The notes beneath the pieces were generated by a model that worked only from the letters and a program-made list of their open reading frames with translations, had not been told where the DNA came from and made no database searches. From AP-15 sp963703745 (lineage in GTDB: Bacteria; Pseudomonadota; Alphaproteobacteria; ATCC43930; CGMCC-115725), in NCBI GenBank assembly GCA_963703745.1, contig CAVPFL010000004.1, forward strand, positions 310,001 to 374,000: 64,000 nt of DNA, given 5' to 3'. The translations under genes and the position numbers were made by a program. Positions within the stretch are counted from its first letter, which is position 1, and each line of letters starts with the position of its first letter. Positions 56,551-64,000 of this stretch are shown here, piece after piece.

Positions 56551-57729
56551 ATGATGACAAGCGCCTTGGATCGCGTCCGTGTGCTCGATTTCACGACCAC
56601 AATCGCCGGCCCGCACTGCACGCGCCTCTTGGCCGATCTCGGCGCCGAGGTCATCAAGATCGAGGCGCCGGACGGCGACATGATGCGTACGCGGCCGCCG
56701 ATGCGGAGCGGCGCCAGCACAAGCTTCGGCCAGCTCAACGCCGGCAAGAAGAGCCTCGCCCTCGATCTCAAATCACCGCGCGGTGTCGAGGCGGTTCGGC
56801 GCCTCGTCGCCACCGCCGATGTCGTGGTCGAGAATTTCCGGCCCGGGGTCATGCGGCGTTTCGGGCTCGATTACGATGCACTCCGCCCGATCAAGCCCGA
56901 TCTCGTCTACTGCGCGATTTCGGGCTACGGCCAGACCGGCCCCTCGGCCGAATTGCCGGCCTATGCACCGGTGATCCACGCCTCTTCGGGCTATGATCTG
57001 GCGCACATGGCCTACCAGGGCGAAACGCGGCGGCCGGATTATTGCGGCATCTACATCGCCGATGTGCTGACCGGCACCTATGCGTTCGGCGCGATCATGA
57101 CCGCACTCTATCAGCGCCAGATGACCGGGGAGGGACAGATGATCGACGTGTCCATGCTCGAAAGCATGCTGAGCCTGACCCTGAGCGAAATTCAGGCCGC
57201 GCAGTTTGCGGTGACGCCGCCGGGTCGACCGGTCTTTGGTCCGGTCGCCACCAGGGACGGTTACGTCAACCTGTCGATCGCCAGCGAGAGGACGTTTCAG
57301 AACCTGGCGGCCGCCTCCGGTCATCCCCACTGGTTGACCGACCCGCGCTTTGCCGAATACGTCAACCGGCGCGCCAATTGGGGCGAATTGATCGACGAGC
57401 TCGAACGCTGGTCGAAGGAGCTGTCGACATCCGAGGTCCAGGCGATCTTCGATCGACACCGCGTGCCGTCCTCCCCCTACCGCACGGTCCGGGAGGCGAT
57501 GGCCGATCCGCAAATCGCACACCGCCACTCATTCGCCGAGGTGCGCGACACGGGCGGAACCTTCCTTGCGCTCAATCCGCCGTTCCACATGTCCGCAGCG
57601 ACGGCCGCGGCCCGGCCGTTCGTCGCCGCACTCGGCGAGCACACCGAAAAGCTGCTGGGCGAGATCGGCTACACCCCAGCGGAGATCGCCGCGCTGCTCA
57701 AGACCGCGAAGACAGAGGCTCGCGGGTAA
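56551..57729 (+). CDS. CaiB/BaiF family (class III) CoA-transferase
   Basis: Protein of 392 residues. The N-terminus RVLDFTTTIAGPHCTRLLADLGAEVIKIEAPDGDMMR is the family hallmark. LNAGKKSLALDLKSPRGVEAVRRLVATADVVVENFRPGVMRRFGLDY follows, and the catalytic Asp lies in GEGQMIDVSMLES. It moves CoA between carboxylic acids; donor and acceptor unknown. Two ATGs are adjacent (56551 and 56554). Its last 32 bp overlap the 3' end of the metallophosphoesterase gene. Confidence 0.92.
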   Translation: MMTSALDRVRVLDFTTTIAGPHCTRLLADLGAEVIKIEAPDGDMMRTRPPMRSGASTSFGQLNAGKKSLALDLKSPRGVEAVRRLVATADVVVENFRPGVMRRFGLDYDALRPIKPDLVYCAISGYGQTGPSAELPAYAPVIHASSGYDLAHMAYQGETRRPDYCGIYIADVLTGTYAFGAIMTALYQRQMTGEGQMIDVSMLESMLSLTLSEIQAAQFAVTPPGRPVFGPVATRDGYVNLSIASERTFQNLAAASGHPHWLTDPRFAEYVNRRANWGELIDELERWSKELSTSEVQAIFDRHRVPSSPYRTVREAMADPQIAHRHSFAEVRDTGGTFLALNPPFHMSAATAAARPFVAALGEHTEKLLGEIGYTPAEIAALLKTAKTEARG

Positions 57730-58438
57730 CGACGACTTCTCCGGCAGGCGTCAGCCGCACAAGATTGACTGTTCCGGCAAGTTCCGGCGAGCCCGAGTAA
57801 TACGCCGGAACGACGCCGTTCCCGACCCGCATCGGCCGGTCCCAATGGCCGAGTGCGAGATAGTCGGCGCCGGTGGCTGCTATCTCCTCGTCGCTAAAGA
57901 CCCAGGACGGCCGCAGCGGGTTGGCCCGGGTTTCCGGCGGCTCGTAATGCCCGTGCGCCATCGCCACCTGCCAGCGGGTCGAGCGCGGCCGCGGCCCGCG
58001 CAACGGAGCCATGCTGAAGTAGTCGCGATGCGCGTGCCCCCAGATCTCGAGATCGAAGGCCGGAAACGGCACCGCTTCTTCGTGGGTCACCCCGAGAACG
58101 CGGACATTCGGAAGCTCGGCAAACCCGCCGCGGACAAAGACCGAGTCCGCGAGGGCCGGGTCGTGATTGCCGGGGAGAATCACCACCGGCAAATCGGCAT
58201 CGGCGAACAGCCCGCGTGCGCGTCCGAGAATGGCCAGGCTCAACTGATTGTTCTCGAAGGTGTCGCCGGCCAACAGAAGGACATCGGCCCGGACCGCCCG
58301 CGCGGTGGCGAGCACCGAACGCAACACCCCGGTCCCATCGCCGTTGCGTGGGCCGACGACGCGATTCTCGTCGACATGCAGGTCCGAGCTGTGGACGAGC
58401 ACTACTTCGCAAGCCCGGTGCGCAGCCGATATGCTCAT
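57698..58438 (-). CDS. Metallophosphoesterase
   Basis: Calcineurin-like phosphoesterase of 246 residues. All metal-ligand blocks are present: SSDLHVDEN (DxH), LLAGDTFEN (GD), LPGNHDPA (GNHD), WGHAHRD and MAHGHYEP. The size and the final ALGHWDRPMRVGNGVVPAYYSGSPE segment (GHxH-like block with a beta-sheet end) resemble SbcD/YfcE-like DNA or phosphodiester enzymes without the SbcD C-terminal domain. Substrate unknown. The 3' end overlaps the CoA-transferase gene by 32 bp. Confidence 0.9.
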   Translation of the reverse strand: MSISAAHRACEVVLVHSSDLHVDENRVVGPRNGDGTGVLRSVLATARAVRADVLLLAGDTFENNQLSLAILGRARGLFADADLPVVILPGNHDPALADSVFVRGGFAELPNVRVLGVTHEEAVPFPAFDLEIWGHAHRDYFSMAPLRGPRPRSTRWQVAMAHGHYEPPETRANPLRPSWVFSDEEIAATGADYLALGHWDRPMRVGNGVVPAYYSGSPELAGTVNLVRLTPAGEVVVTREPLSSRS

Positions 58439-58659
58439 GATCGATCTATAGCGCCCTCTTCAGTCGGCCCGCAATCCGGGCTGCGCCCGCAAGACGCGGG
58501 ATATTGCGGCAACTCTCGGCGTCGAACCATCAGCCGTGGCGACCGTGCCTCAGCGGGTGATCGATAAAGCTATCTGCGGAGCGATGTTCCTAGGCGGAGG
58601 GCCCGGAAGGAAGCAATATAGCAATATTGTGGGCAAATCGGGCACGCCGCGGGCCGATC

Positions 58660-59577
58660 CTACACCCGCTCGAAATCGGTGCGCTCGGTGACCGGCAGGC
58701 CTTGCAGGTAGCGGCGCAGGCAGTCGAGGCCGAGTTCGACGGCGCCGAGGCGGACCCAGTCGCGGCCGCCATAGATGCGCGAACGGCGGGACATGACCCC
58801 CTCCGCGGCGGCGATCGCGAGGTGGATGCTGCCGCCGAAATCGATGCGGTCGGGGCCGTCATCGACCTCGATCAGCACCGCGAGCGCGTGGCTGGCGCCA
58901 GTCTCCTCGCGCGCGGCCTGCGCCACCCGTTCGGCCGTCTCGCGGCTCATTTCGCCCGATATCAGCGCGCCGTCGAGGCCGAGGGCGGCGGCGAGCTCGG
59001 CCGGGTCGCGGGCGACGAGGCCGCGGCGGAACACCTTTTCGGCGCCCGGCAGGTGGGCGATGCGGGCGGCGATCTGACCGGCGGTGAAGGTCTCGACGAC
59101 CGCCAGCGAACCCTCACGGGCCGCGAGTGCCGCCAGCACGACGCCTTCGAGCGTCTTGTCGTCTTCGCCGAGGATGAAGTTGCCGAGCCGCTTGCGCACC
59201 TCGGCCTCCACCGGAGCGAGCTTCCGATGGATCTCGCCCATATCGGCGCCGCGCACGGTCAGCTTGGTCTCGATCTGCGGGTAATGGGTGCGAAAGCCGA
59301 GCTTGACGCTGCCGTCGGGGACGAGATTTTCGACCCCGGTCAACAGCTGATCGACATGCGACTCGCCGAGCCCATAGGTATGAAAGCGCTTCAGGTGGAT
59401 GACAGTCGGCGCGCCGCCGCGCGCCAGGAGGCGCGGGATGATCTGCTCTTCGAGCATGCGGTAGAGCTCGCGCGGCACGCCGGAGGTGAAGAAAAACCGG
59501 GCCTTGCCGATGTCGAGAGCAAAGCCGCAGGCGGTGCCGATCGGGTTGTCGAGGATCTCGGCGGTCGTCGGCAGCAT
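58660..59577 (-). pseudogene. 5'-truncated CinA-family gene
   Basis: From ATG 59577 the frame encodes about 305 residues matching the middle and C-terminal parts of CinA (MLPTTAEILDNPIGTACGFALDIGKARFFFTSGVPRELYRM, then HTYGLGESHVDQLL). Full CinA has about 110 further residues in front forming most of the COG1058 (MoaB-like, ADP-ribose pyrophosphatase) domain; these are absent. The sequence in their place is AT-rich promoter DNA of the neighbouring gene. In the C-terminal PncC-like domain the usual AESCTGG reads VETFTAG and the GIAGPxGG loop is not seen, so NMN deamidase activity is doubtful. The rest is open without frameshifts. Confidence 0.72.
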
Positions 59578-59615
59578 CGCCCCTAGTTGATGCGAACTCA
59601 GAACTGCAAGCAGCA

Positions 59616-59643
59616 TCGACACTTGGAAATTCACTTGTATAAT
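59616..59643 (+). promoter_or_regulatory. Sigma-70-type promoter of the TIR-NACHT-WD40 gene
   Basis: TCGACA at 59616-59621 (5 of 6 to TTGACA), a 16-base spacer, and a perfect TATAAT at 59638-59643. Transcription would start near 59650, only a few bases before ATG 59657 and about 19 before ATG 59669, so the leader is very short. No Shine-Dalgarno sequence is seen before either ATG. Confidence 0.62.
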
Positions 59644-59656
59644 AATATTAAACAAA

Positions 59657-62600
59657 ATGGGCAGACTTATGGCTAGAAATGCGGTTGTCGTAAACAGGGA
59701 TGACGCAGCGGCCGCGGCGGCGCAGCTCACAGATGCCGAAACCTCGGGCGTCGAGCGGTCTGAGCAGATCGCGGTTGAAGTCGGTGGTAAGCGCAGGGTC
59801 CGTTACTTCGTGTCGTTTGCCCATAAGGACAAGAAGCTCAAAGATGACCTGCTAGGCCGGCTTGCGGATGTACTCGCCACTGCCACAAATTACCGCATCG
59901 AAGGTTGGCAGGACAAAGAAATTGAGTTGGGGAGCGTTTGGCACAGGCAAATCCAAGCTGCTATCAACAAATGTGATTTTGGGCTGCTGCTGCTAAGTCC
60001 TGCGTTCCTACGCAGTGAATACATCACCAATCATGAGCTTCCCAGTTTTGTAGTAGACGCTCCGTTCCATCCCGTGGCGCAGAAGCGTGTCGCTCCTGTT
60101 GCTCTCAAGCCAATTCGCTTCGACGGCAAGATGGATTTGAGAGGGCTAGAGCAGAGACAAATCTTCCACTATCCGGACGGCCGAGCGTATCAGGCATGCA
60201 GAGGAAACGAGAGGAAAGATAAGTTCGTAGAGGAGTTGTTCGCGAAAATTATCGAGATGCTCGACCGGCATCCGCGGGAACCTTTGGAGCGGGCTGAGAC
60301 TTCCACTCTCGATCGCTTAGCAGGGAGGGTCCCAAGAGTTAGGTTACGCCAATATTTCCAGGAACAGATTGAGCTTAGCCTTGGGGAAATCCATTTCGTC
60401 CGAACCGAAGGAGAGGTAACAACCCAAAACAAGCTCGACGACAGCGGGTTGGCGGGCGAGCGTCGCGATGCCCTGGAATTCTTGCGAGAGTGGGCTTGCG
60501 ACCAGGCTGGCGAACCCTACTGTGCTTTACTTGGCGAATATGGAATGGGGAAGACTACGACCAGCATGGCTTTTGCCCAAGAACTTCTAAAGGCGCGCGA
60601 AGGTTCATCCTCGGTCCCCCTACCAATCTACATGGATTTGCGAAATCTGGGAGAAGGAGCGAAAACGGAACCAGACCTGCTCCAGATTATTGATACGGTT
60701 TTGCGTAAAAGCTGGCGTGGCGGGTTTGTCGAGATCCCGCTCTCAGGGCCGGAAGTAGTTCGACTGGTGCAGCAGGATGGAGCGGTTGCAATCTTTGATG
60801 GGCTGGATGAAGTGCTTGTGCACCTTTCGCCGGCTGCAGGTCAACGGTTCAGTCGAGAGTTATTTCGCATACTTCCACCTATTCTGTTCCCACGTCGGCG
60901 CAAGGGCAATACGCCCGGTCGACCTGGACGGGTGTTGGTCACATGCCGCACGCATTACTTTCGTACGCTGCGTGACCAGAAGGCTCATTTGACGGCGGAA
61001 GATCGCGGTGACGTCAGGACAGACGATTATCGCGTTTTCGTCCTGCTGCCTTTTACGGATCGGCAGATCCGAGATTACCTCGATCAGATGCTGCCGGATG
61101 AGGATATAGAGCGCGTCTTGGAGACCATCCGGGCTATCCACAATCTTCCCGAACTAGCGGAACGGCCCTACACCCTTAGCCTGATCGCCCGGCACTTCCC
61201 TGACATTGAGCGTTGGAAGATGGAGGGGCGCCGCGTGACAGGCGTCGACCTTTATCGAGCCATGGTGTTGTCTTGGTTGGAGCGTGATGCCGGGAAGCAT
61301 CAAATCACGCCTGATCACAAGCAGCAATTTATGGAATATTTCGCGGCTGAATTGTGGCGTTCCGGGAAACGAGCGTGGTCGGTCGGGGATGTCGAACAGT
61401 GGCTGATCGACTTTCTGCTGGCTCACCCCTCACTAGCGGCGCACTACGACGGCAAGGATCGGGAGCTGCTGAAGGAGGATATACGGACAGCCACTTTTCT
61501 CGTCAGGGAAGGAGAAGCGGATTTCCGTTTTGCCCATACGTCACTCCAGGAATTTTTTCTAGCGGGTTACCTACGCCGGGCTCTAATCGAGGGCCGCCTG
61601 GAAGATTGGGCTCTTCCGCCTCCCAGCCCCGAGACCCTGGAATTTCTGGGCCAGCTTCTGCTGGGTGAGGCCGAAAATGGCCGGGCGACCGGCACGTTGC
61701 GAACTATCCGAGACGCTTATCGTCCGCGCATAAGCGAGCTGGCTTTCGCTTACGTATTGCTCGCACTGGAGAAGAATTTTCCTGCGCCATCTCCTGCCGG
61801 GTTCCGATTGGATGGCGCTGACCTGCGGCAATGGCGCATGACTGGCGGAGTTGACGGATCAACCCTCAATCTTCGCGCGACTTCGTTCCGCGGAGCCCGT
61901 ATGTCAGATTCAGTCCTCCAGAATGTTGATTTGGAGAGAGCAGATTTCACTGGCTCCGACCTCGCCCGCGCGGAGCTGATTGACGCCCGCGCAAAGTCGG
62001 CGCTCCTAGCCCGCGCCGATTTGCGGGGAACGCTATTCCGGAACGTCGTTCTGGAGGGGGCCGATTTCAGCGGCGCGTCGCTACATCGCACCCGTTTTCT
62101 GCGGTCCCAGCTTGCAGGCGCGCGCAGCCTGGATGGCACCTGCCCCGATGCGCTCTTCGCTCTTTGCGAGCCGGAAACATGGGACACTTCTGTTCCTAAT
62201 CACACTCTCCGCCTTGGCGTGTTCGACGGGCACGCCTGGGGCATTTTCGCGAACGCATTCTCTCCTGATGGAACCCGCCTTGCCTCGGCCTCCCTGGACG
62301 CGACGTTGAGATTGTGGGACCTGGTTTCGGGCGAATGCCTGGCGGTCTTGCGCGGACACGAAGGTGGGGTTGGGGGCTGCGCCTTTGCGCCGGATGGAAC
62401 GCGCCTGGCTTCGGCCTCCGGGGACAACACGCTGCGGCTGTGGGACCCGGGTTCGGGCGAATGCCTGGCGGTCTTGCGCGGACACGAAGGTGGGGTTGGG
62501 GGCTGCGCCTTTGCGCCGGATGGAACGCGCCTGGCTTCGGCCTCCGGGGACAACACGCTGCGGCTGTGGGACCCGGGTTCGGGCGAATGCCTGGCGGTCT

Positions 62601-64000
62601 TGCGCGGACACGAAAACGGGGTCGCGGGTTGCGCCTTCGCGCCGGATGGAACCCGCCTTGCCTCCGCCTCCCAGGATCACACGCTGCGGCTGTGGGACCC
62701 GGTTTCGGGTGAATGCCTGGCGATCTTGCGCGGCCACGAAGAAGGGGTCTTAGGCTGCGCCTTTGCGCCGGATGGAACGCGCCTGGCTTCCGCCTCCGAC
62801 GACAACACGCTGCGGCTGTGGGACCCGGTTTCGGGTGAATGCCTGGCGGTGCTGCGCGGTCACGAAGAAGGGGTCGTGAGCTGCGCCTTTGCCCCGGATG
62901 GAACCCGCCTGGCCTCGGCCTCCTGGGACAACACGCTGCGGCTGTGGGACCCGGTTTCGGGCGAATGCCTGGCGGTCTTGGGCGGACACGAAAACGGGGT
63001 CTCGGGCTGCGCCTTTGCGCCAGATGGAACTCGCCTTGCCTCGGCTTCCGTGGATGGGATGCTCGGGCTGTGGGACCCGGTTTCCGGCGAAACTCTGTCG
63101 GTCTTGCGCGGACACCAAACCTGGGTTCTAGGCTGCGCCTTTGCACCGGATGGAACGCGCCTTGGATCAGCTTCCGCGGATGGGACGCTCGGGCTGTGGG
63201 ACCCGCTTTCGGGCGAAAGCCTGGCGGTCTTGCGCGGACACGAAAACGGGGTCGCAGGCTGCGCCTTCGCGGCGGATGGAACCCGCCTTGTCTCCGCCTC
63301 GTACGACAACACGCTGCGGCTGTGGGACCCGCTTTCGGGCGAATGCCTGGCGGTCTTGCGCGGACACGAAAACGCGGTCGCAGGCTGCGCCTTTGCGCCG
63401 GATGGAACCCGCCTTGTCTCCGCCTCGTGCGACAACACGCTGCGGCTGTGGGACCCGGTTTCGGGTGAATGCCTGGCGATCTTGCGCGGCCACGAAGAAG
63501 GGGTCTTAGGCTGCGCCTTTGCGCCGGATGGAACGCGCCTGGCTTCCGCCTCCGATGACAACACGCTGCGGCTGTGGGACCCGGTTTCGGGTGAATGCCT
63601 GGCGGTGCTGCGCGGTCACGAAGAAGGGGTCGCGGGTTGCACCTTCGCGCCAGATGGATCGCGCCTGGCTTCGGCCTCCGCGGACAACACGCTGCGGCTG
63701 TGGGACCCGGTTTCCGGTGAATGCCTGGCGGTGCTGCGCGGTCACGAAGAAGGGGTCGTGAGCTGCGCCTTTGCGCCGGATGGAACGCGCCTGGCCTCGA
63801 CCTCCTGGGACAACACGCTGCGGCTGTGGGATCCGGTTTCGGGCGAATGCCTGGCGGTCTTGCGCGGACACGAAAACTGGGTTGCGGGCTGCGCCTTCAC
63901 ATCGGATGGAACGCGCCTGGCCTCCGCCTCTTTGGACGGGACGCTGCGGTTGTGGGACCCGGTTTCGGGGCAGCAGGTGGGTTGTTGCTGGTATTTTTGG
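59657..64000 (+). CDS. TIR - NACHT - pentapeptide-like - WD40 protein, runs off the window
   Basis: The frame is open from ATG 59657 (or ATG 59669) to the last base: 1448 codons so far. About residues 49-175 are a TIR domain (RYFVSFAHKDKK, WQDKEIELGSVWHRQI, LLLLSPAFLRSEY) with the conserved Glu near 127 (NHELPSF) expected for NADase activity. A NACHT NTPase follows: Walker A GEYGMGKTT at 293-301, Walker B FDGLDE at 380-385, sensor segment LVTCRTHYF, and FAHTSLQEFFLAGYL near 624-638. Residues about 738-826 are pentapeptide-like repeats (VDLERADFTGSDLARAEL). From 858 on there are 14 WD40 repeats of 42 residues. The gene is divergent from the truncated cinA. By family logic it is a cytoplasmic immune sensor: repeats detect, NACHT oligomerises, TIR kills or signals. 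That role is inferred. Confidence 0.9.
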   Translation, partial: MGRLMARNAVVVNRDDAAAAAAQLTDAETSGVERSEQIAVEVGGKRRVRYFVSFAHKDKKLKDDLLGRLADVLATATNYRIEGWQDKEIELGSVWHRQIQAAINKCDFGLLLLSPAFLRSEYITNHELPSFVVDAPFHPVAQKRVAPVALKPIRFDGKMDLRGLEQRQIFHYPDGRAYQACRGNERKDKFVEELFAKIIEMLDRHPREPLERAETSTLDRLAGRVPRVRLRQYFQEQIELSLGEIHFVRTEGEVTTQNKLDDSGLAGERRDALEFLREWACDQAGEPYCALLGEYGMGKTTTSMAFAQELLKAREGSSSVPLPIYMDLRNLGEGAKTEPDLLQIIDTVLRKSWRGGFVEIPLSGPEVVRLVQQDGAVAIFDGLDEVLVHLSPAAGQRFSRELFRILPPILFPRRRKGNTPGRPGRVLVTCRTHYFRTLRDQKAHLTAEDRGDVRTDDYRVFVLLPFTDRQIRDYLDQMLPDEDIERVLETIRAIHNLPELAERPYTLSLIARHFPDIERWKMEGRRVTGVDLYRAMVLSWLERDAGKHQITPDHKQQFMEYFAAELWRSGKRAWSVGDVEQWLIDFLLAHPSLAAHYDGKDRELLKEDIRTATFLVREGEADFRFAHTSLQEFFLAGYLRRALIEGRLEDWALPPPSPETLEFLGQLLLGEAENGRATGTLRTIRDAYRPRISELAFAYVLLALEKNFPAPSPAGFRLDGADLRQWRMTGGVDGSTLNLRATSFRGARMSDSVLQNVDLERADFTGSDLARAELIDARAKSALLARADLRGTLFRNVVLEGADFSGASLHRTRFLRSQLAGARSLDGTCPDALFALCEPETWDTSVPNHTLRLGVFDGHAWGIFANAFSPDGTRLASASLDATLRLWDLVSGECLAVLRGHEGGVGGCAFAPDGTRLASASGDNTLRLWDPGSGECLAVLRGHEGGVGGCAFAPDGTRLASASGDNTLRLWDPGSGECLAVLRGHENGVAGCAFAPDGTRLASASQDHTLRLWDPVSGECLAILRGHEEGVLGCAFAPDGTRLASASDDNTLRLWDPVSGECLAVLRGHEEGVVSCAFAPDGTRLASASWDNTLRLWDPVSGECLAVLGGHENGVSGCAFAPDGTRLASASVDGMLGLWDPVSGETLSVLRGHQTWVLGCAFAPDGTRLGSASADGTLGLWDPLSGESLAVLRGHENGVAGCAFAADGTRLVSASYDNTLRLWDPLSGECLAVLRGHENAVAGCAFAPDGTRLVSASCDNTLRLWDPVSGECLAILRGHEEGVLGCAFAPDGTRLASASDDNTLRLWDPVSGECLAVLRGHEEGVAGCTFAPDGSRLASASADNTLRLWDPVSGECLAVLRGHEEGVVSCAFAPDGTRLASTSWDNTLRLWDPVSGECLAVLRGHENWVAGCAFTSDGTRLASASLDGTLRLWDPVSGQQVGCCWYFW
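62228..64000 (+). repeat. Fourteen tandem 126-bp WD40 units in the TIR-NACHT gene
   Basis: Units of exactly 126 bp start at 62228, 62354, 62480 and so on to 63866. Each encodes 42 residues of the form GHExxVxxCAFAPDGTRLASASxDNTLRLWDPxSGECLAVLR (written here as a pattern with x for variable positions). Units 2 and 3 are identical in DNA. Units 5 and 11 differ at one base. Fourteen units would build two seven-bladed propellers. The last unit leads into GQQVGCCWYFW at the window end. Confidence 0.9.

Noticed and set aside
59578..59730. N-terminal extension of the cinA frame to 59730 with a hydrophobic stretch
   Set aside because: The extra residues are translated from the AT-rich promoter and 5' end of the divergent TIR gene and have no CinA similarity. 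The apparent membrane segment comes from the TATAAT-rich DNA.
62196..63564. Long reading frames on the minus strand, and in other plus frames, across the WD40 array
   Set aside because: They are by-products of the 126-bp repeat, whose length is a multiple of three, so any stop-free frame in one unit stays open through the array. They encode Arg/Pro/Ser-rich repeats without similarity to known proteins.
62228..64000. CRISPR-like array because of regular repeats
   Set aside because: Units are 126 bp, contiguous, in one coding frame and encode WD40 blades. There are no short palindromic repeats with unique spacers.

Overview
The window looks like a piece of a high-GC alphaproteobacterial chromosome, probably Rhodospirillales-like. 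That rests on overall base composition, the hrcA-grpE-dnaK-dnaJ cluster, an alphaproteobacterial type sigma-32-like promoter, the mix of GMC, TauE and CaiB family genes, and a glutaminyl-tRNA synthetase. The genus cannot be fixed from the sequence alone.

Layout. 1-8347 holds metabolic genes: an alpha/beta hydrolase overlapping a YbdK-type carboxylate-amine ligase, an isochorismatase-fold protein that has lost its usual catalytic Asp, a TauE-type permease, a PQQ dehydrogenase, a glutathione transferase and a VOC protein. 8644-12779 holds a vapBC toxin-antitoxin pair with a 22-bp palindromic operator. It sits between two copies of the 3' end of a SAM-cyclase-ATPase-TPR gene, one copy only a remnant. 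13006-17957 has two tandem GMC oxidoreductases, a GNAT acetyltransferase, a 29-residue small ORF and a secreted protein. 18267-23306 is the heat-shock cluster. 23468-36774 carries glnD, a hydrolase, the large helicase lhr, a zinc alcohol dehydrogenase, part of an amino-acid ABC importer, a cupin and an ABC exporter.

37103-42650 starts with a glycosyltransferase, a PRC-barrel protein and an MFS transporter, then becomes a gene graveyard. It contains a frameshifted ABC transporter, a REP-like element, and fragments resembling selenium-type formate dehydrogenase and SelB. 42893-51376 is an exopolysaccharide sugar transferase followed by prsK-prsR-prsT, the histidine kinase, sigma-54 activator and TPR lipoprotein of PEP-CTERM/exosortase systems. 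PrsT contains an exact-length 816-bp tandem duplication. 51384-58438 carries an unrecognised membrane protein, glnS, a Gfo/Idh/MocA oxidoreductase, a dienelactone hydrolase, a CaiB CoA-transferase and a metallophosphoesterase.

The most striking locus is 59657-64000 (+). It is one uninterrupted reading frame of at least 1448 codons that runs off the window. It encodes a TIR domain, a NACHT NTPase, pentapeptide-like repeats and 14 near-identical 42-residue WD40 repeats, enough for two seven-bladed propellers. The gene has its own AT-rich promoter and lies directly against a cinA gene that has lost its 5' part. The layout is that of an NLR-like immune sensor, and the variation between WD40 repeats recalls the fungal HET-D/HET-E receptors. 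An anti-phage or allorecognition role is inferred, not shown.

Three genes (tauE-like, glnD, prsK) have no ATG, GTG or TTG at the place where homology and the ribosome binding site put the start. glnD and the tauE-like gene appear to start at ATA, and prsK at CTG.
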